This document shows, piece by piece, positions 1-11,800 of a stretch of DNA of 64,000 nt (the first letter of the stretch is position 1; every line of letters begins with the position of its first letter). The translations under genes and the position numbers were made by a program. The DNA comes from Liolophura sinensis (lineage: Eukaryota; Mollusca; Polyplacophora; Chitonida; Chitonidae): assembly GCF_032854445.1 (NCBI RefSeq), contig NC_088301.1:32102402-32166401 (forward strand), given 5' to 3'. The notes beneath the pieces were generated by a model. That model did not search any database and was not told the origin of the DNA. It saw only the letters and a list, made by a program, of their open reading frames with translations.

Positions 1-85
1 TGTTAAAAACAATCAGGCCTTCCTGGCATGAATGATGTAAACAACTTAACCTGTTTTTCTGTTATGTGTTATTGTGTTTTTCTAG

Positions 86-183
86 GTGACCCATTTAAGT
101 CAGACACATTTGCGTCCGACCCGTTTGCCTCGGATGACCCGTTTAAAGAGGCATTCCCCTCAGTGGCACCCACAAATACACAG
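86..183 (+). CDS. EPS15: EPS15 exon with four DPF/TF-type motifs
   Basis: The acceptor is a T-rich tract ending tctag at 81-85; the donor is CAG|gtagac. The exon begins inside a Gly codon (one base supplied upstream) and ends at a codon end. It encodes GDPFKSD, SDPFASDDPF and EAFPS, typical AP-2 appendage-binding repeats. The reading frame is open upstream into the intron, so the start rests on the splice signal. Confidence 0.85.
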
Positions 184-3100
184 GTAGACTTAAGCTCCTG
201 TCTGTTTCAGTTTTTTAGCTTATGTCATACCCTGAGTGTTGTCGTTTGTTATTTCTTGTGTTATCAATGTTACCTTTGTTGTGTTTAATACGTCTGCAGG
301 TACTTCTCCTAATTATGTCAGTCAAGTTAGTTCTGTCACTTGGATGCAAGAGGTGCGTGTTCAAAACTTTGACAAGGAATTTGTTGATTTCCACACTCAC
401 TGCTTGTGGGGCCTTTATGACATTAAGTGGTGAGCAATGCTCGTGTGGCTGTTTGCACAGTTTAAAAGCAGTTGAAGACTACTTGCCTTACATCAGTGTG
501 AGGTACATATCTGACTGTAACATGTGGGTTGTGTTTGTCAGTAACTTGCAGATGGTTTACCCTGGGCACTCCAGTTTCCCACGCACATAGTACTGACCTC
601 CAACAAAAAGTGAAAAATTCTTTGTGTAACAATCAAAATCAAACAATGATGTGAGTGTGCCTGTCTTGTGTAGTTAGAAGAGTACTTACTCCCATATGTT
701 CTGGATTTGTTTCAGAATGATCCTTTTGCTGATAGTGATCCATTTAGCGGGGCTTTCTCCTCCCCCAAGTCCAAGTCAGGGTCATTTGACCCATTTGGGG
801 GAGGCATGGGGGGTGGGGGTTCTCAGGTGAGTGTTATCCAGTAGCAAAACCAGGTTGATCCTCAAAGCTAATCTGTCATAAGCATAATAGTCATTGACCA
901 GCATGAAAACTTTATTGATATATTGGGAGTGGGCAGTGGCCTAGTGGTTAGATGTGATTGTCTCGTACGAATTCAAAATCGGCGTAGGACATTGGATTTG
1001 TTGATTCCCCTGCTCTTTGTGATTTTGGGGCGCCTTGGTGACAATAGACGTTCGCCAACTCGTGTGTGGACCACTTGCACAGTCTAACATTTGTTGACTG
1101 CTTGTGTTCCACCAATATAATGTGCATATCTCTACATCACTTGTGGGAAAGTTCATCAGTAACTTGCCAAAGGTTGGCACTCGGTTGCCTCCACCCGCAA
1201 AATTTGAGTATGGCGCAAAAATAAAATAAAGACTTGTTGCTGCATGTAGATTGAAAATGTATGTTATCCACCAGTATGGCAGAGTAGTTTACATGTATTT
1301 CACCTTTGAAACCATTGCTGATTTTGTTAGCTCTGTTGATTTTAGAAAGGTGTTGTGAGATCTGGGGCCGATTTCACAAAGGCATTTTTGACTGAAGTCA
1401 AAATTTTAAATACACTCTTGAGGTTTACTTTTGGGGTTTTAGAAATTAAAATTTTGTTTCCCTCATCAGTGTTATCTTAAAATAAATGTGTCCAACTTTC
1501 AGTACCAAGAATTAAGCATCGTACAGAGTTTTTAAAATTTTGACTCAAGTTAGGAAGGGTTTTATGGAAGAGACTCCTGTTCTGAGGATAGAATGATATC
1601 CCGTTGGTAAAGTCTAATCTAAAATCTAGGTCTAATCTTATGACCACACAATGCCTATAAATATTCATTTTTCAGACAATTTTTAAGACAAGTACTGAAA
1701 AAATGTGTAGAGTTCATTCAGACCATGTTAGTTTTGTAAAGGATTAGAGAAATACTTTATTATATTTTTTTTATTTATTCATATGATTGGTGTTTTATAC
1801 TGTACTCAAGAATATTTCACTTGTTCATCACCCTCCAGCTTTATGGTTTGAGGAAACTGAGCTGGAGGAAACCCACAACATCTTCAGAATGCTGGCGGAC
1901 CTAGATATATGATGTTTCAGTGTGAGGTTGGCCTTAAATGTTTTTTTTTTTTTTTTCATTTCAGAAAGCTGGTGCTGATATATTTGGTAGTGATCCTTTT
2001 TCTCCAAAGTCTAGATCTAAGCGCACTGAATCTCCCACACCAGCTTTACCTCCCAAACAGAAGAAGCAGCCCCCGCCCAGGCCAGCCCCACCCCGGCCAA
2101 AACTTAGCCCAGCCACCACAAAGCCAGTCACAGCTGACCCCTTTGGAAGTGACCCATTTGCAGGCTCAGACCCGTTTGCTAGCTCCACAGCCTCCTCAGA
2201 TGCTTTTGCCAACTTTGCAGACTTTAGTCCCAGCAAGGTAAGCTTTCATAGTCATCCTGGAAAGTGCAGGAAGTGTAAGCAATAGCATCGTTGAAAGTCT
2301 GGAAATGTTAGCAATATAGTGCAATAGAAACCCTGGAGATGGCAATAGTTTCAGGGACTGCCTGGGAATTTAAGCCAGTTATTGTGCCATTGAACATTTG
2401 GCAGTGGAGAAGACAGTGTCAATGAAAGGCTGGACATGTGAATAATAGTGCAACTGAAAGTCTGAAAATGTGAACAATAGTGTCACTGAAAGTCTGGAAA
2501 TTCATAGAGCAGTGTCAAAATCTAGTCATGTGAACAAAAGTTTAACTGAAAGTCTAAACATGTAAACAATAGCATCACTGAAAGTGAAAATGTAAAGAGC
2601 ATTTTCAGTGAAAATCTCGTCATGTGAACAAAAAGTTTGACTGTAAGGCTGAACATGTAAACAATAGTGTCACTGAAAGCCCAGAAATGTAAAGAACATT
2701 GTCAGTGAAAGTCCGGAAAATATTTGCGTCATAAAACTGGAAGAGCTTTATTCGTATTTTCATCTTCATCGTATGGGTTCAAATTCTTGCATATGTGCTG
2801 AAAATTGAGGGCAAACAGAGGGAAAAAGACAACAGTTATATCCAGTTTGAGTAGGTTAAACCCTGGTTTGGAAATGTTGTCATCTGAGTGTTGTAAGGCA
2901 CTAGATGAAAATACACCTGATTTACAGCAGAAATGCATGTGCTGATTTATGGACAAATCTATGTTATGAGCTATATTGAACATTAATGCTTGAATTCTCT
3001 GATTTATTTTTAAGAATCTTTCTTTACAGATGATCAAGATTACTATTTTTACTGATGCATGTGTGTAGTTGATGTTTTCTAAAGCTTTAAATTGCATATG

Positions 3101-6100
3101 CTTTTTAGTTGGTTGGTGGTGTTGCTTTTTTTGATCATGTTACGGTGTAAATGGCAAAATGTTTTTGGCTAAATATTCAATAATGATAGAGATGGTTCTT
3201 AGAAAGCTTCCAGGGTGACATACATGTAATAAACCTGAAATAATCAGCTTGTTACAAGAGTTTTGGATTACATCAATCCTTAGATTTAATCTTATTCGTA
3301 GCCTATCATTATTTAAATTGTATATCAAAATGGGTTAAAATAACATAAAATTAGTGAGAACAACTTTGTTAAAGTGACTCTTACATCATTTACCAAAGTT
3401 TTTTCCTACCCCCAGTTTCTTATTGTGGCAGTAGAAGGAGGGAATGGAAATGGACTTATTTTGTAATCAGAAGTGAAGTGTAATCTAAAACTCTTGTCTA
3501 CATTTTGATTCTTTTATGTAGTCTCTAGTGATAACAGATCAAATAACAGTATTTGGTATTTTGTAATATCGCCATGACTAACATGGTTTTGAGCTGTAAT
3601 CTGCTTTTGATCTTTACTTTTAGTTTCATTTTTTCTGTGTTCTCCCATTTTTCTCTCCATCTCCAGTTTGAAGAGGACAAGTCAGCTTGGGGGTCAAACC
3701 AGTGACCAATCAACACTTGCCATGTAACTAATTCAGCCAATCTCTGCTCTTTCTACTAGATTCTGCACTTGTAACCTTAACTGCTTCTAGTTTATGTAGA
3801 ATTAGACCACAGTTTAGATTTGGTCTTGTTTTCCTTGTAGCATCTAACTATTAATGCCTGCTTTGTTTGGATTAAATAATAAGCATGATCCAGTTCCTAA
3901 TATGACAGAATCAAACTTCCTCTTTATTTTCTTTGCTGAATTATGAGTGCCAGGTCAATGGCAGACTTTAGATCTTTACTGTTTAAATAGTGTTTTGTGG
4001 CCAGATTTGAAAGACTTTGCCATATAATTGCCTACTAAAAAGAAGAATGATACCTGAAAGTTTTATGTTAAGACAAATCTATATGGTAGAACAGTTTTAA
4101 ATGTTGACATGAGTTAAGAATTGCTAACAATAACTCTTTTGGCGGGGCCCCTGTGGCTGAGGTGGTTAGCGTGCCAGTGCCGTGCAATGACCCAAGAACC
4201 TCTCACCAATGTGGTTGCTGTGAGTTCAAGTCCGTCTCATGCTGGCTTCCTCTCCAGTCTGCCAGCCCCCAGCAAATGGTCACATGTTTCCCCTGGTTTC
4301 TCTGCTCAGTTTCCCTCCACCATAATGCTGGCGTCCGTTGTATTAGTGAAATATTCGCAAGTGCTGTGAAAAACACCAATCAAATAAGTAAATAAGTAAA
4401 CCATTTTGTGTGCCTTCAGGTGGAAGTGTAACCACATTTTTCAGCAAATTGAGCTATTTGTACCTCAATTACAGTAGTTCTGATCCCCAGCTTGTTTCTC
4501 CCGCTAACAGTCTCCAGTGTGTTCTCATCAGTCAGTTTTATCCCTCAATCATCTCTGCATGGCTTTTCCCTTTGCTTACAGCCCTTTACCCAAGATCTCG
4601 CATCCCAGCATGTACCATAATATGCACTCCTCCACCTTTGCTTACAGCCTTTACCTGAAGTCCGGCACTCTGGCATGTCCCTTAATATGTATTCCCCAAC
4701 CTAAACAAAGTTTAAATATGTTAATTTCTGGATTGGTGCTTAATGTCATACTCTACAATTTTTCACTTTATGCACAAAAGCAGTCCAATTTATGGGTAAT
4801 GGACCGAAGTGCTGCTATGATCACATACATAAATTACATAGTTTGTTGTGCATATTGTCAGTGTATATTCACTTGGAAGTATGTGGTAAGTCATGTGTAC
4901 ACATTTCTTTACTGTACATGCTCTTCTTTTCGTAACAACCATACAGGCATTATAACCACATACCAAGGTATTATGACCACATACCAAGGTATTATAACCA
5001 CATACCAAGGTATTATGACCACATACCAAGGTATTATGACCACATACCAAGGTATAATGACCACATACCAAGGTATTATAACCACATACCAAGGTATAAT
5101 GACCACATACCAAGGTATAATGACCACATAACAAGGTATTATAACCACATACCAAGGTATAATGACCACATACCAAGGTATAATGACCACATAACAAGGT
5201 ATTATAACCACATACCAAGGTATAATGACCACATACCAAGGTATAATGACCACATAACAAGCTATTATAACCACATACCACGGTATTATAACCACACAAC
5301 AAGGTATTATGACCACATACCAAGGTATTATGACCACATACCAAGGTATAATGACCACATAACAAGGTATAATGACCACATACCAAGGTATTATAACCAC
5401 ATACCAAGGTATTATGACCACATACCAAGGTATTATGACCACATACCAAGGTATTATAACCACATACCAAGGTATAATGACCACATACCAAGGTATTATA
5501 ACCACATACCAAGGTATAATGACCACATACCAAGGTATAATGACCACATAACAAGGTATTATAACCACATACCAAGGTATAATGACCACATACCAAGGTA
5601 TAATGACCACATAACAAGGTATTATAACCACATACCAAGGTATAATGACCACATACCAAGGTATAATGACCACATAACAAGCTATTATAACCACATACCA
5701 CGGTATTATAACCACACAACAAGGTATTATGACCACATACCAAGGTATTATGACCACATACCAAGGTATAATGACCACATAACAAGGTATAATGACCACA
5801 TACCAAGGTATAATGACCACATACCAAGGTATAATGACCACATAACAAGGTATAATGACCACATACCAAGGTATAATGACCACATACCAAGGTATTATAA
5901 CCACATACCAAGGTATAATGACCACATACCAAGGTATAATGACCACATACCAAGGTATTATAACCACATACCAAGGTATTATGACCACATACCAAGGTAT
6001 AATGACCACATACCAAGGTATTATAACCACATACCGAGGTATTATAAACACATACCAAGGTATAATGACCACATAACAAGGTATAATGACCACATAACAA

Positions 6101-8942
6101 GATATTATAACCACATACCAAGGTATAATGACCACATAACAAGGTATAATGACCACATACCAAGGCATAATGACCACATAACAAGGTATTATGACCACAT
6201 ACCAAGGTATTATGACCACATACCAAGGTATAATGACCACATAACAAGGTATAATGACCACATAACAAGATATTATAACCACATGCCAAGGTATAATGGC
6301 CACATACCAAGGTATAATGACCACATACCAAGGTATTATAACCACATACCGAGGTATAATGACCACATAACAAGGTATAATGACCACATAACAAGCTATT
6401 ATAACCACATACTAAGGTATTATAACCACACAACAAGGTATAATGACCACATAACAAGGTATTATCACCACATACCAAGGTATAATGACCACATAACAAG
6501 GTATAATGACCACATACCAAGGTATTATCACCACATACCAAGGTATAATGACCACATATCAAGGTATAATGACCACATACTAAGGTATAATGACCACATA
6601 CCAAGGTATTATAACCACATACCAAGGTATTATAACTACATACCAATGTATTATGACCACATACCAAGGTATAATGACCACATAACAAGGTATTATAACC
6701 ACATATAATGACCACATAACAAGGTATAATGACCACATACCAAGGCATAATGACCACATAACAAGGTATTATGACCACATACCAAGGTATTATGACCACA
6801 TACCAAGGTATAATGACCACATAACAAGGTATAATGACCACATAACAAGATATTATAACCACATGCCAAGATATAATGGCCACATACCAAGGTATAATGA
6901 CCACATACCAAGGTATTATAACCACATACCGAGGTATAATGACCACATAACAAGGTATAATGACCACATAACAAGCTATTATAACCACATACTAAGGTAT
7001 TATAACCACACAACAAGGTATAATGACCACATAACAAGGTATTATCACCACATACCAAGGTATAATGACCACATAACAAGGTATAATGACCACATACCAA
7101 GGTATTATCACCACATACCAAGGTATAATGACCACATATCAAGGTATAATGACCACATACTAAGGTATAATGACCACATACCAAGGTATTATAACCACAT
7201 ACCAAGGTATTATAACTACATACCAATGTATTATGACCACATACCAAGGTATAATGACCACATAACAAGGTATTATAACCACATACCAAGGTATTTATGA
7301 CCACATACCAAGGTATTATGGCCACATACTTGTACCAAAGCCTTTATTTTGATTTCTCCTGTGAGTTATGGTAAATGACCTTTGCCCATGACTAAGTTGC
7401 ATGTTTTGCCTGATTCTAAGAATGGTATTGATCTTAAAAAGGTTTTTTGAGGGTTATTTGGATAGGATCACGATATCTTACTGGAATCATGTAAATTTCA
7501 GGACTGAAAATGATATAATTTTTTCCAAACTTTCAGATGATTTACTGTATTTCCATATCAGTAACTTTGCATGTGGTTATAGTAACAAGTTACCAGATGT
7601 ATTAGTATGATGGTGGTCAGAGGTGTTAGTAAAATTTGAACAGGACAGAAATCAGAGAAAATCACTGCACCTTGGCACTTATAGGGAGGTTACCCAACAA
7701 TTCTCCAAAAGTAATACTGTACCTGAACAAACATCAAAAATGCTGTCATTAGTCAGTGGCTAGTGGTTTCTGGGAGAAGCCATTGCACTGACTGACCAGT
7801 GTACACTCTTGTCAGTATGTATAACAATTAATCGATCCTCACATTTCATATCTTGAAGTCACACTTAACAAATCGCTCATGCTGTATAAAGTCTTCGCGT
7901 GCATGGTGCATGGCTAGTTTGGGTTAAAACGGATGTACATAAGTGTGCTACTTCAAAGAACAGATCGGGGCCTCCGCGGCTCAGTTGGTTAGCGCGCTAT
8001 GGCAGCGCAATGACCCAGGAGTCTCACCAATGCGGTCGCCGTGAGTTCAAGTCCAGTTCATGCTGGCTTCCTCTCCGCCCGTAAGTTGGAAGGTCTGCTA
8101 GCAGCCTGCGGATGGTCGTGGGTTTCCCCCGTCCTCTGCCAGGTTTCCACCCACCATAATGCTGGCCGCAGTCGTATAAGTGAAATATTCTTGAGTACGG
8201 CGTAAAACATCAATCAATCAAAGAACAGACAGCCTTTGGATAAAGTACGTATCATCTGAAAAACCATTTGGGCTGATTCCTAGTTTGGTTGTCAGGATTT
8301 CTTGACTGAATAAAATGTTGATAAAGCCTCAGGCTCTAAGATGAACACTATCAGATGTGGTAAAAAAGAGCAGTGTCACCAGTTCTGTATAGCTGCTGAA
8401 CATCCTCTGATTACTATATTTTTCTATTCACCGTAAATGTGCTTGGAGATCTGCATCTACATGTATTTGCCTATTTAAAGTGGCAGTAGAAGTTCAAGTC
8501 TTCAGCAGCAATACAGAATCTATGCTTCAGCGTTGTCCATCGTAAAACCTCAAAGTTTTTGACATTTTATTTACAGTGAAAAAAAAGTATGAAAATCATA
8601 AAAAGACTTTGAGATTTGGAATCTTCATGAAAACATCTGTGAGGCTTGGTAGGCTTTTTAAATTTATCTATGCAGATGTATATATTTTTTTTTCATGGTT
8701 TTATTTTTGCATGTGGTAAAGTATGATTTACCCTAATGGTAAGTTTCTTGTGATTTTTGCGATGTGCTCAGTTTTCAGGTGAAGATGGAGAGATGGCATG
8801 GGCAGTGAAAGAAAGCAAAAAACTGGACAAGCAGAGGAAACGTCAACAAAAAAAAGAGGAGTCCGATTTGAAGTTGGCCCTTGCGTTGAGTAAGCGGGAT
8901 TCCAAGAGGGAGCGGGATTCCAAGAGGGAGAGTGAAGCCTAG
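86..8942 (+). CDS. EPS15: EPS15/EPS15L1-like endocytic adaptor, 3' part of gene (4 exons: 86-183, 716-826, 1965-2237, 8772-8942)
   Basis: EPS15-family proteins are clathrin-coat-associated adaptors: N-terminal EH domains bind NPF proteins, a C-terminal DPF-rich region binds the AP-2 alpha appendage, and ubiquitin-interacting motifs (UIMs) at the end bind ubiquitinated cargo. Only the C-terminal part is in the window. The first three exons are dense in DPF/SDPF motifs with a proline-rich SH3-binding-like stretch. The last exon carries the AWAVKES and LKLALALSK blocks that match the EPS15 tandem UIMs, then a TAG stop. The three internal junctions are phase 0 with GT-AG signals. EH domains and coiled coil must lie upstream of base 1. 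EPS15 and EPS15L1 cannot be separated from this part; invertebrates usually have one gene. Confidence 0.88.
184..715 (+). other. EPS15 intron
   Basis: Intron between DPF exons. Around 536-590 there is a fragment of the second SINE-like family (CAGTAACTTGCAGATGG and the following GGCACTCC motif). A splice-like stretch at 299-347 would encode a short peptide but has no recognisable family signal, so it is not called as an exon. Confidence 0.5.
716..826 (+). CDS. EPS15: EPS15 exon, DPF repeats and Gly-rich end
   Basis: The acceptor tttgtttcag lies at 706-715 and the donor is CAG|gtgagt. The exon is 37 codons, phase 0 on both sides. It encodes NDPFADSDPFSG, a Ser/Lys stretch (SSPKSKSGS) and FDPFGG followed by a run of Gly and Met. 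It continues the DPF domain of the previous exon. Confidence 0.85.
925..1236 (+). repeat. SINE-like element, second family (family B)
   Basis: Inside the EPS15 intron. The head GGCCTAGTGGTTAGATGTG resembles a tRNA A box. The tail (TCAGTAACTTGCCAAAGGTTG, then a CTCCACCCGCAAA motif and an A-rich end) recurs in this window near 36.1, 47.1 and 54.2 kb. Diverged; boundaries approximate. Confidence 0.55.
1768..1880 (-). repeat. SINE family A fragment, reverse orientation
   Basis: The plus strand reads TTTATTTATTCATATGATTGG, TGTTTTATACTGTACTCAAG and AATATTTCACTTG. This is the reverse complement of the family A tail seen whole at 7965-8217. Confidence 0.7.
1965..2237 (+). CDS. EPS15: EPS15 exon, proline-rich plus DPF repeats
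   Basis: A run of T and ttcatttcag precede the exon; the donor is AAG|gtaagc. It is 91 codons, phase 0 on both sides. It begins KAGADIFGSDPFSP, passes through a basic and then Pro-rich segment (PPKQKKQPPPRPAPPRP, a possible SH3 ligand), then carries DPFGSDPFAGSDPF and an Asp/Phe-rich end (FANFADFSP). The composition is typical of the EPS15 C-terminal third. Confidence 0.88.
2285..2715 (+). repeat. Degenerate minisatellite, unit about 36-40 bp
   Basis: Diverged repeats of the type CACTGAAAGTCTGGAAATG followed by TAAACAATAGTGT occur about ten times in the EPS15 intron. Copies differ in length and have many substitutions, so the array is old. Confidence 0.65.
4144..4400 (+). repeat. SINE family A, near full length
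   Basis: The tRNA-like head CCTGTGGCTGAGGTGGTTAG with a B-box-like GAGTTCAAGTCC is followed by the body with CATGCTGGCTTCCTCTCC and CACCATAATGCTGGC. The tail is GAAATATTCGCAAG with AATAAGTAAATAAGTAAA at the end. Diverged from the 7965 copy. No clear target duplication seen. Confidence 0.8.
4948..7330 (+). repeat. 21-bp minisatellite, about 113 copies
   Basis: The unit is ACCAAGGTATAATGACCACAT (21 bp) with recurrent alternatives (TACC/AACC after ACA; TATT/TATA; GACC/AACC). Because 21 is divisible by 3 and most units lack stops, several frames stay open for hundreds of codons. The longest, on the minus strand, is a Tyr/Leu/Cys heptad repeat and is not believed to be a gene. Larger duplications exist: a 420-bp shift (5261 and 5681 share a rare GCTATTATAACC variant) and a 580-bp shift (6283 versus 6863). 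One short deletion at about 6702 and one extra T at about 7294 break the period. Confidence 0.95.
7375..7605 (+). repeat. Dispersed repeat, copy 1 of 3 (unclassified)
   Basis: It shares the ordered blocks CATGACTAAGTTGC, ATTGATCTTAAAAAGGT, TTTGAGG and ACGATATCTTACTGGAA with 45805-46030 and 50885-51115. It does not look like family A or B SINEs and no coding capacity is visible. Confidence 0.6.
7965..8217 (+). repeat. SINE family A, complete and recent, with 12-bp target duplication
   Basis: The head GGGGCCTCCGCGGCTCAGTT with GGTTAGCGCGCTATGG is a tRNA-like A-box region; GTGAGTTCAAGTCC is B-box like. The body and tail follow (CATAATGCTGGCC, GTATAAGTGAAATATTC, TTGAGTACGGCGTAAAAC, CAATCAATCA). 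Identical 12-bp copies of TCAAAGAACAGA flank it at 7953-7964 and 8218-8229, the expected product of LINE-driven insertion. It is the reference copy for the other fragments. Confidence 0.9.
8772..8942 (+). CDS. EPS15: EPS15 last coding exon with ubiquitin-interacting motifs
   Basis: The acceptor is gatgtgctcag and the exon is phase 0. It encodes FSGEDGEMAWAVKESKKLD, then a basic KQRKRQQKKEE linker and SDLKLALALSKRD, and ends at TAG 8940-8942. The two Ala/Leu-centred acidic-to-Ser blocks are the two UIMs of the family. The C-terminal tail holds a direct 18-bp duplication (GGGATTCCAAGAGGGAG type), giving RDSKRERDSKRE, which looks lineage specific. Confidence 0.9.
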   Translation, partial: FSGEDGEMAWAVKESKKLDKQRKRQQKKEESDLKLALALSKRDSKRERDSKRESEA

Positions 8943-11394
8943 CCAGGACTCAGACAATTAATTGTTCACACTGATCATGGAGTTTTTAGTCAGGCTTTAA
9001 ATAATACCTAAATGTTGACCATTCTCCACCATTTTTACTTTTTCTGTACTAGTAACTTGGGAAATTCAAGCTGCTTGAATTCTTACTGCCACCAAAGAGC
9101 CAAAATATACACAAAGCCTTTTTTTTATTTTTTAAATGAATACAAAAATGTTGTAATTTTGATAGCTTCATGTGTAGTTTAATTTAGAAGATGGCAGTTT
9201 TTAAATTCAATGAAATTAACAACTTGCAAAACAACATTTGCCTGAGGTCTTCCATGTCATTCCACATCAGCACAATTACACATGGGATTTGCTAAGCTCT
9301 GGAATGCTTTAAAGGGATAGTGACAGCAGGCACTAAGTGAAAGCAGGCATCAGTATATTCAAATACACGTAGACATAATCAGTACTGATTGGCTAATAGT
9401 AGCTTTAACCTAAGCGCTATATTTACTATTTAGGTCACATCAGCTTGGGCACAAAAGCTTCATTCTGAATGTAATTGTTATTACACAGCCAGTATACTGA
9501 GTTTGACTTAAACACTGAGGCATCAGTTTCGGTTTCCTTTAAAATCGCTATGTAGAACAATTTTTAGCACTTGTTTCGGGACCAAAACTTGAACCCTGTG
9601 CAGCCATATGTGACGTGAGAATATGCCATATGAGAACTGCAGTTCGATTCATTGCATCACATGTAAGATTTCTTTCAATAATAGGCTCAACCATTTATTT
9701 TGTACATATACATATGCATAATATGTTTCAGTTAGGCTATCTTTTTTGCTTTGAGACATTTAATTTAGGCATGAAAGCTCTATCCTCTAGTGTTTTGATC
9801 AGCAGGCATGGTGGAGCTTGTGGAAGCCCAGTCTGTTATTCTAAATGAGCTCTTCCATAAAACTGCTAGTATTCCTGCCATGTCTCAGCCTTTTAAATTT
9901 GTTGGTGGAATATCACAGCTTTTCCATTTACCCTAAGAAATAGAATAACCAAGCGAAGAGGCCTGACAGTATCAAAAGACTTTTTGGTATGTATGTGATT
10001 ACAAGTATGTATGTCGTGTGAGTATCTGAGGAAGTGCACGTGTATTATTACAACTGTGTGACATGGATTTGAAATTCAAAGCTGTTATAAACATTTTCTT
10101 TGGCTTGTTGCCCGACTTACAAGAAGACATATAAGATTTGAAATTAGCCAACAATGAATGTTACCTGCCCAACATGGCGTGGCTTAAGAAGGTGGATTCA
10201 GTTTTATTTGGCTGTTCACTATTTCACATGATAACAGCAACTACTGTATCGTGGTATTTTCACCTGTTTTTGGTACATTGATTCCCGTCTGTTTTGCTAG
10301 GGAGACTGGCCACATTGCTACTATTCTGTTCTTTCACTGTGTAATAGTGTTGTGGCTTCCAGTGGGAAATGGTGAAAAGAATTACTGTAAAGATCTTTTT
10401 TCAGGGCTAATGCACAAAAGAATCAAGAAATATATAGTAAGTATGATATGGGTAGACACATGAATGAGGAGTGCATATTATGTTAGAGTATGGCTGCCAA
10501 TCAGTGGGGTAGGTTGTTGACGTCAGACTTTTTAATTTATGTTTAAGGGTATGAAGAGATATGCTGATTTTTTAGAACAGTTTTACAATTTACAGCCGTA
10601 GCTTTGTATAAAAAAAATAAGATCAGTCTGCAGGTACATGTGTGTGAGAATTTGACAGGAGACGATTGTGACTTCTTGACTTCATTACACCCATGTCTTG
10701 ATGAGATCGGTCATTTGTGTTAACGTAATGTTACACTCCGATCATTGTGATTACATAACGGTTGTCTGTAAAGAGGAAGGTTTGGAGATTCCGGTGCGGC
10801 CAATGTCCTCGGGCATGGTGGGCAAACTTCTAGGATACTTCAGGTGATCATACATGAAGTTTTGGTGACGATCATTTGACTTTCCACTAATATAGCATAC
10901 ACATTAAGCTCACACTGCTGGTGAAACTCTATTTCACACATGGGGACATTGTCATTTGATTGGTAAATGTTAGTGATTTACTCGAGGCTGTACTGTTTCC
11001 CCCACCCATGATACTAGCCAGCGTAGCATAAGTGTAATATTCAGGACAATGGCGTTTTAACACCATTAAATTTGTCAGTCACTTCCTGGAAAGATTTAAT
11101 TATGCAAAGGCCTTTACAACGCTGAATTCTAGATGTGATAATATGACTAGTAATAAGTAATACCATGTGATACTTGAGTCATCTGGAGGACTTGCAGTCT
11201 TGTGTTTTTTTTTCTGTTAGCAAGCAATAACAGTTTACGACGTGAGCAAACATTTTCAAAGGAAGCACGGTGGGAATAAGTGATCTGTGTTTTACTTCTG
11301 GATAACACATGTCCATTCATAAGGACAATGATGCAAATTTTTGAATTATCAAACTTCAGAGCTTCGCAGTGAAAGGTTTCTTGGCAGAGTAATG
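8943..11394 (+). other. 3' flank of EPS15 (3' UTR and intergenic), no further gene seen
   Basis: AT-rich sequence after the EPS15 stop, with no ORF that reads as a known family. I did not see a canonical AATAAA in the first kilobase, and the first clear CAATAAA is near 12141, so the 3' UTR end cannot be placed. A diverged SINE A tail lies at 10985-11075. Confidence 0.4.
10985..11075 (+). repeat. SINE family A 3' fragment, diverged
   Basis: CCCACCCATGATACTAGCC, GCATAAGTGTAATATTCAGG and GGCGTTTTAACACCATTAAA correspond to the family A CACCATAATGCTGGCC, GTATAAGTGAAATATTC and GGCGTAAAACACCAAT blocks. Confidence 0.6.
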
Positions 11395-11800
11395 CCTTTT
11401 GTGGCTGGGTGGTTGGTGCTCAGTCCCTCATTGCGGGTGGTTAAGTGCTGTTTGATCCCTCACTGTGAATGTTTGGGTGTTGTTTAAAACCTTGTGGGTG
11501 GTTACTTGATGCCTAAAGCCTCGTTGTGGGGTTGTGGGTTGTTATTTGCTGCCTAAAACCTCGTTGTGGATGGGTGGTTGGTATCTAATACCTCCTTGTG
11601 GGTGGTTAGTTGCTGTGTAACACCACCTTGTGGGTGGTTAGTTGCTATCTAATACCTCCTTGTGGGTGTTAGTTGCAGTCTAATTCCTCCTTGTGGGTGG
11701 TTAGTTGCTATCTAATCCCTCCTTGTGGGTGGTTAGTTGCTATCTAATCCCGCCTTGTGGGTAGTTAGTTGTTGCCTAATCCCTCCTTGTGGGTTACGTA
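11395..11800 (+). repeat. Degenerate 32-bp minisatellite, about 12 copies
   Basis: The unit is close to TTGTGGGTGGTTAGTTGCTA followed by TCTAATCCCTCC. Left copies are more diverged than right copies. It lies in the intergenic region downstream of EPS15. Confidence 0.8.

Noticed and set aside
222-590. 122-codon ORF in the first EPS15 intron
   Set aside because: No family signal, low-complexity translation, and it overlaps the donor of the 86-183 exon and a SINE B fragment.
4790-6988. 732-codon minus-strand ORF and a 499-codon partner in another frame
   Set aside because: Both are produced by the 21-bp repeat, whose period is a multiple of three. The translation is a monotonous heptad, with no start context, splice logic or family match.
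4144-8217. tRNA-like sequences (GGTTAGCGCGC, GAGTTCAAGTCC)
   Set aside because: They are SINE heads followed by a conserved SINE body and tail. They do not form a complete cloverleaf with a 3' acceptor stem.
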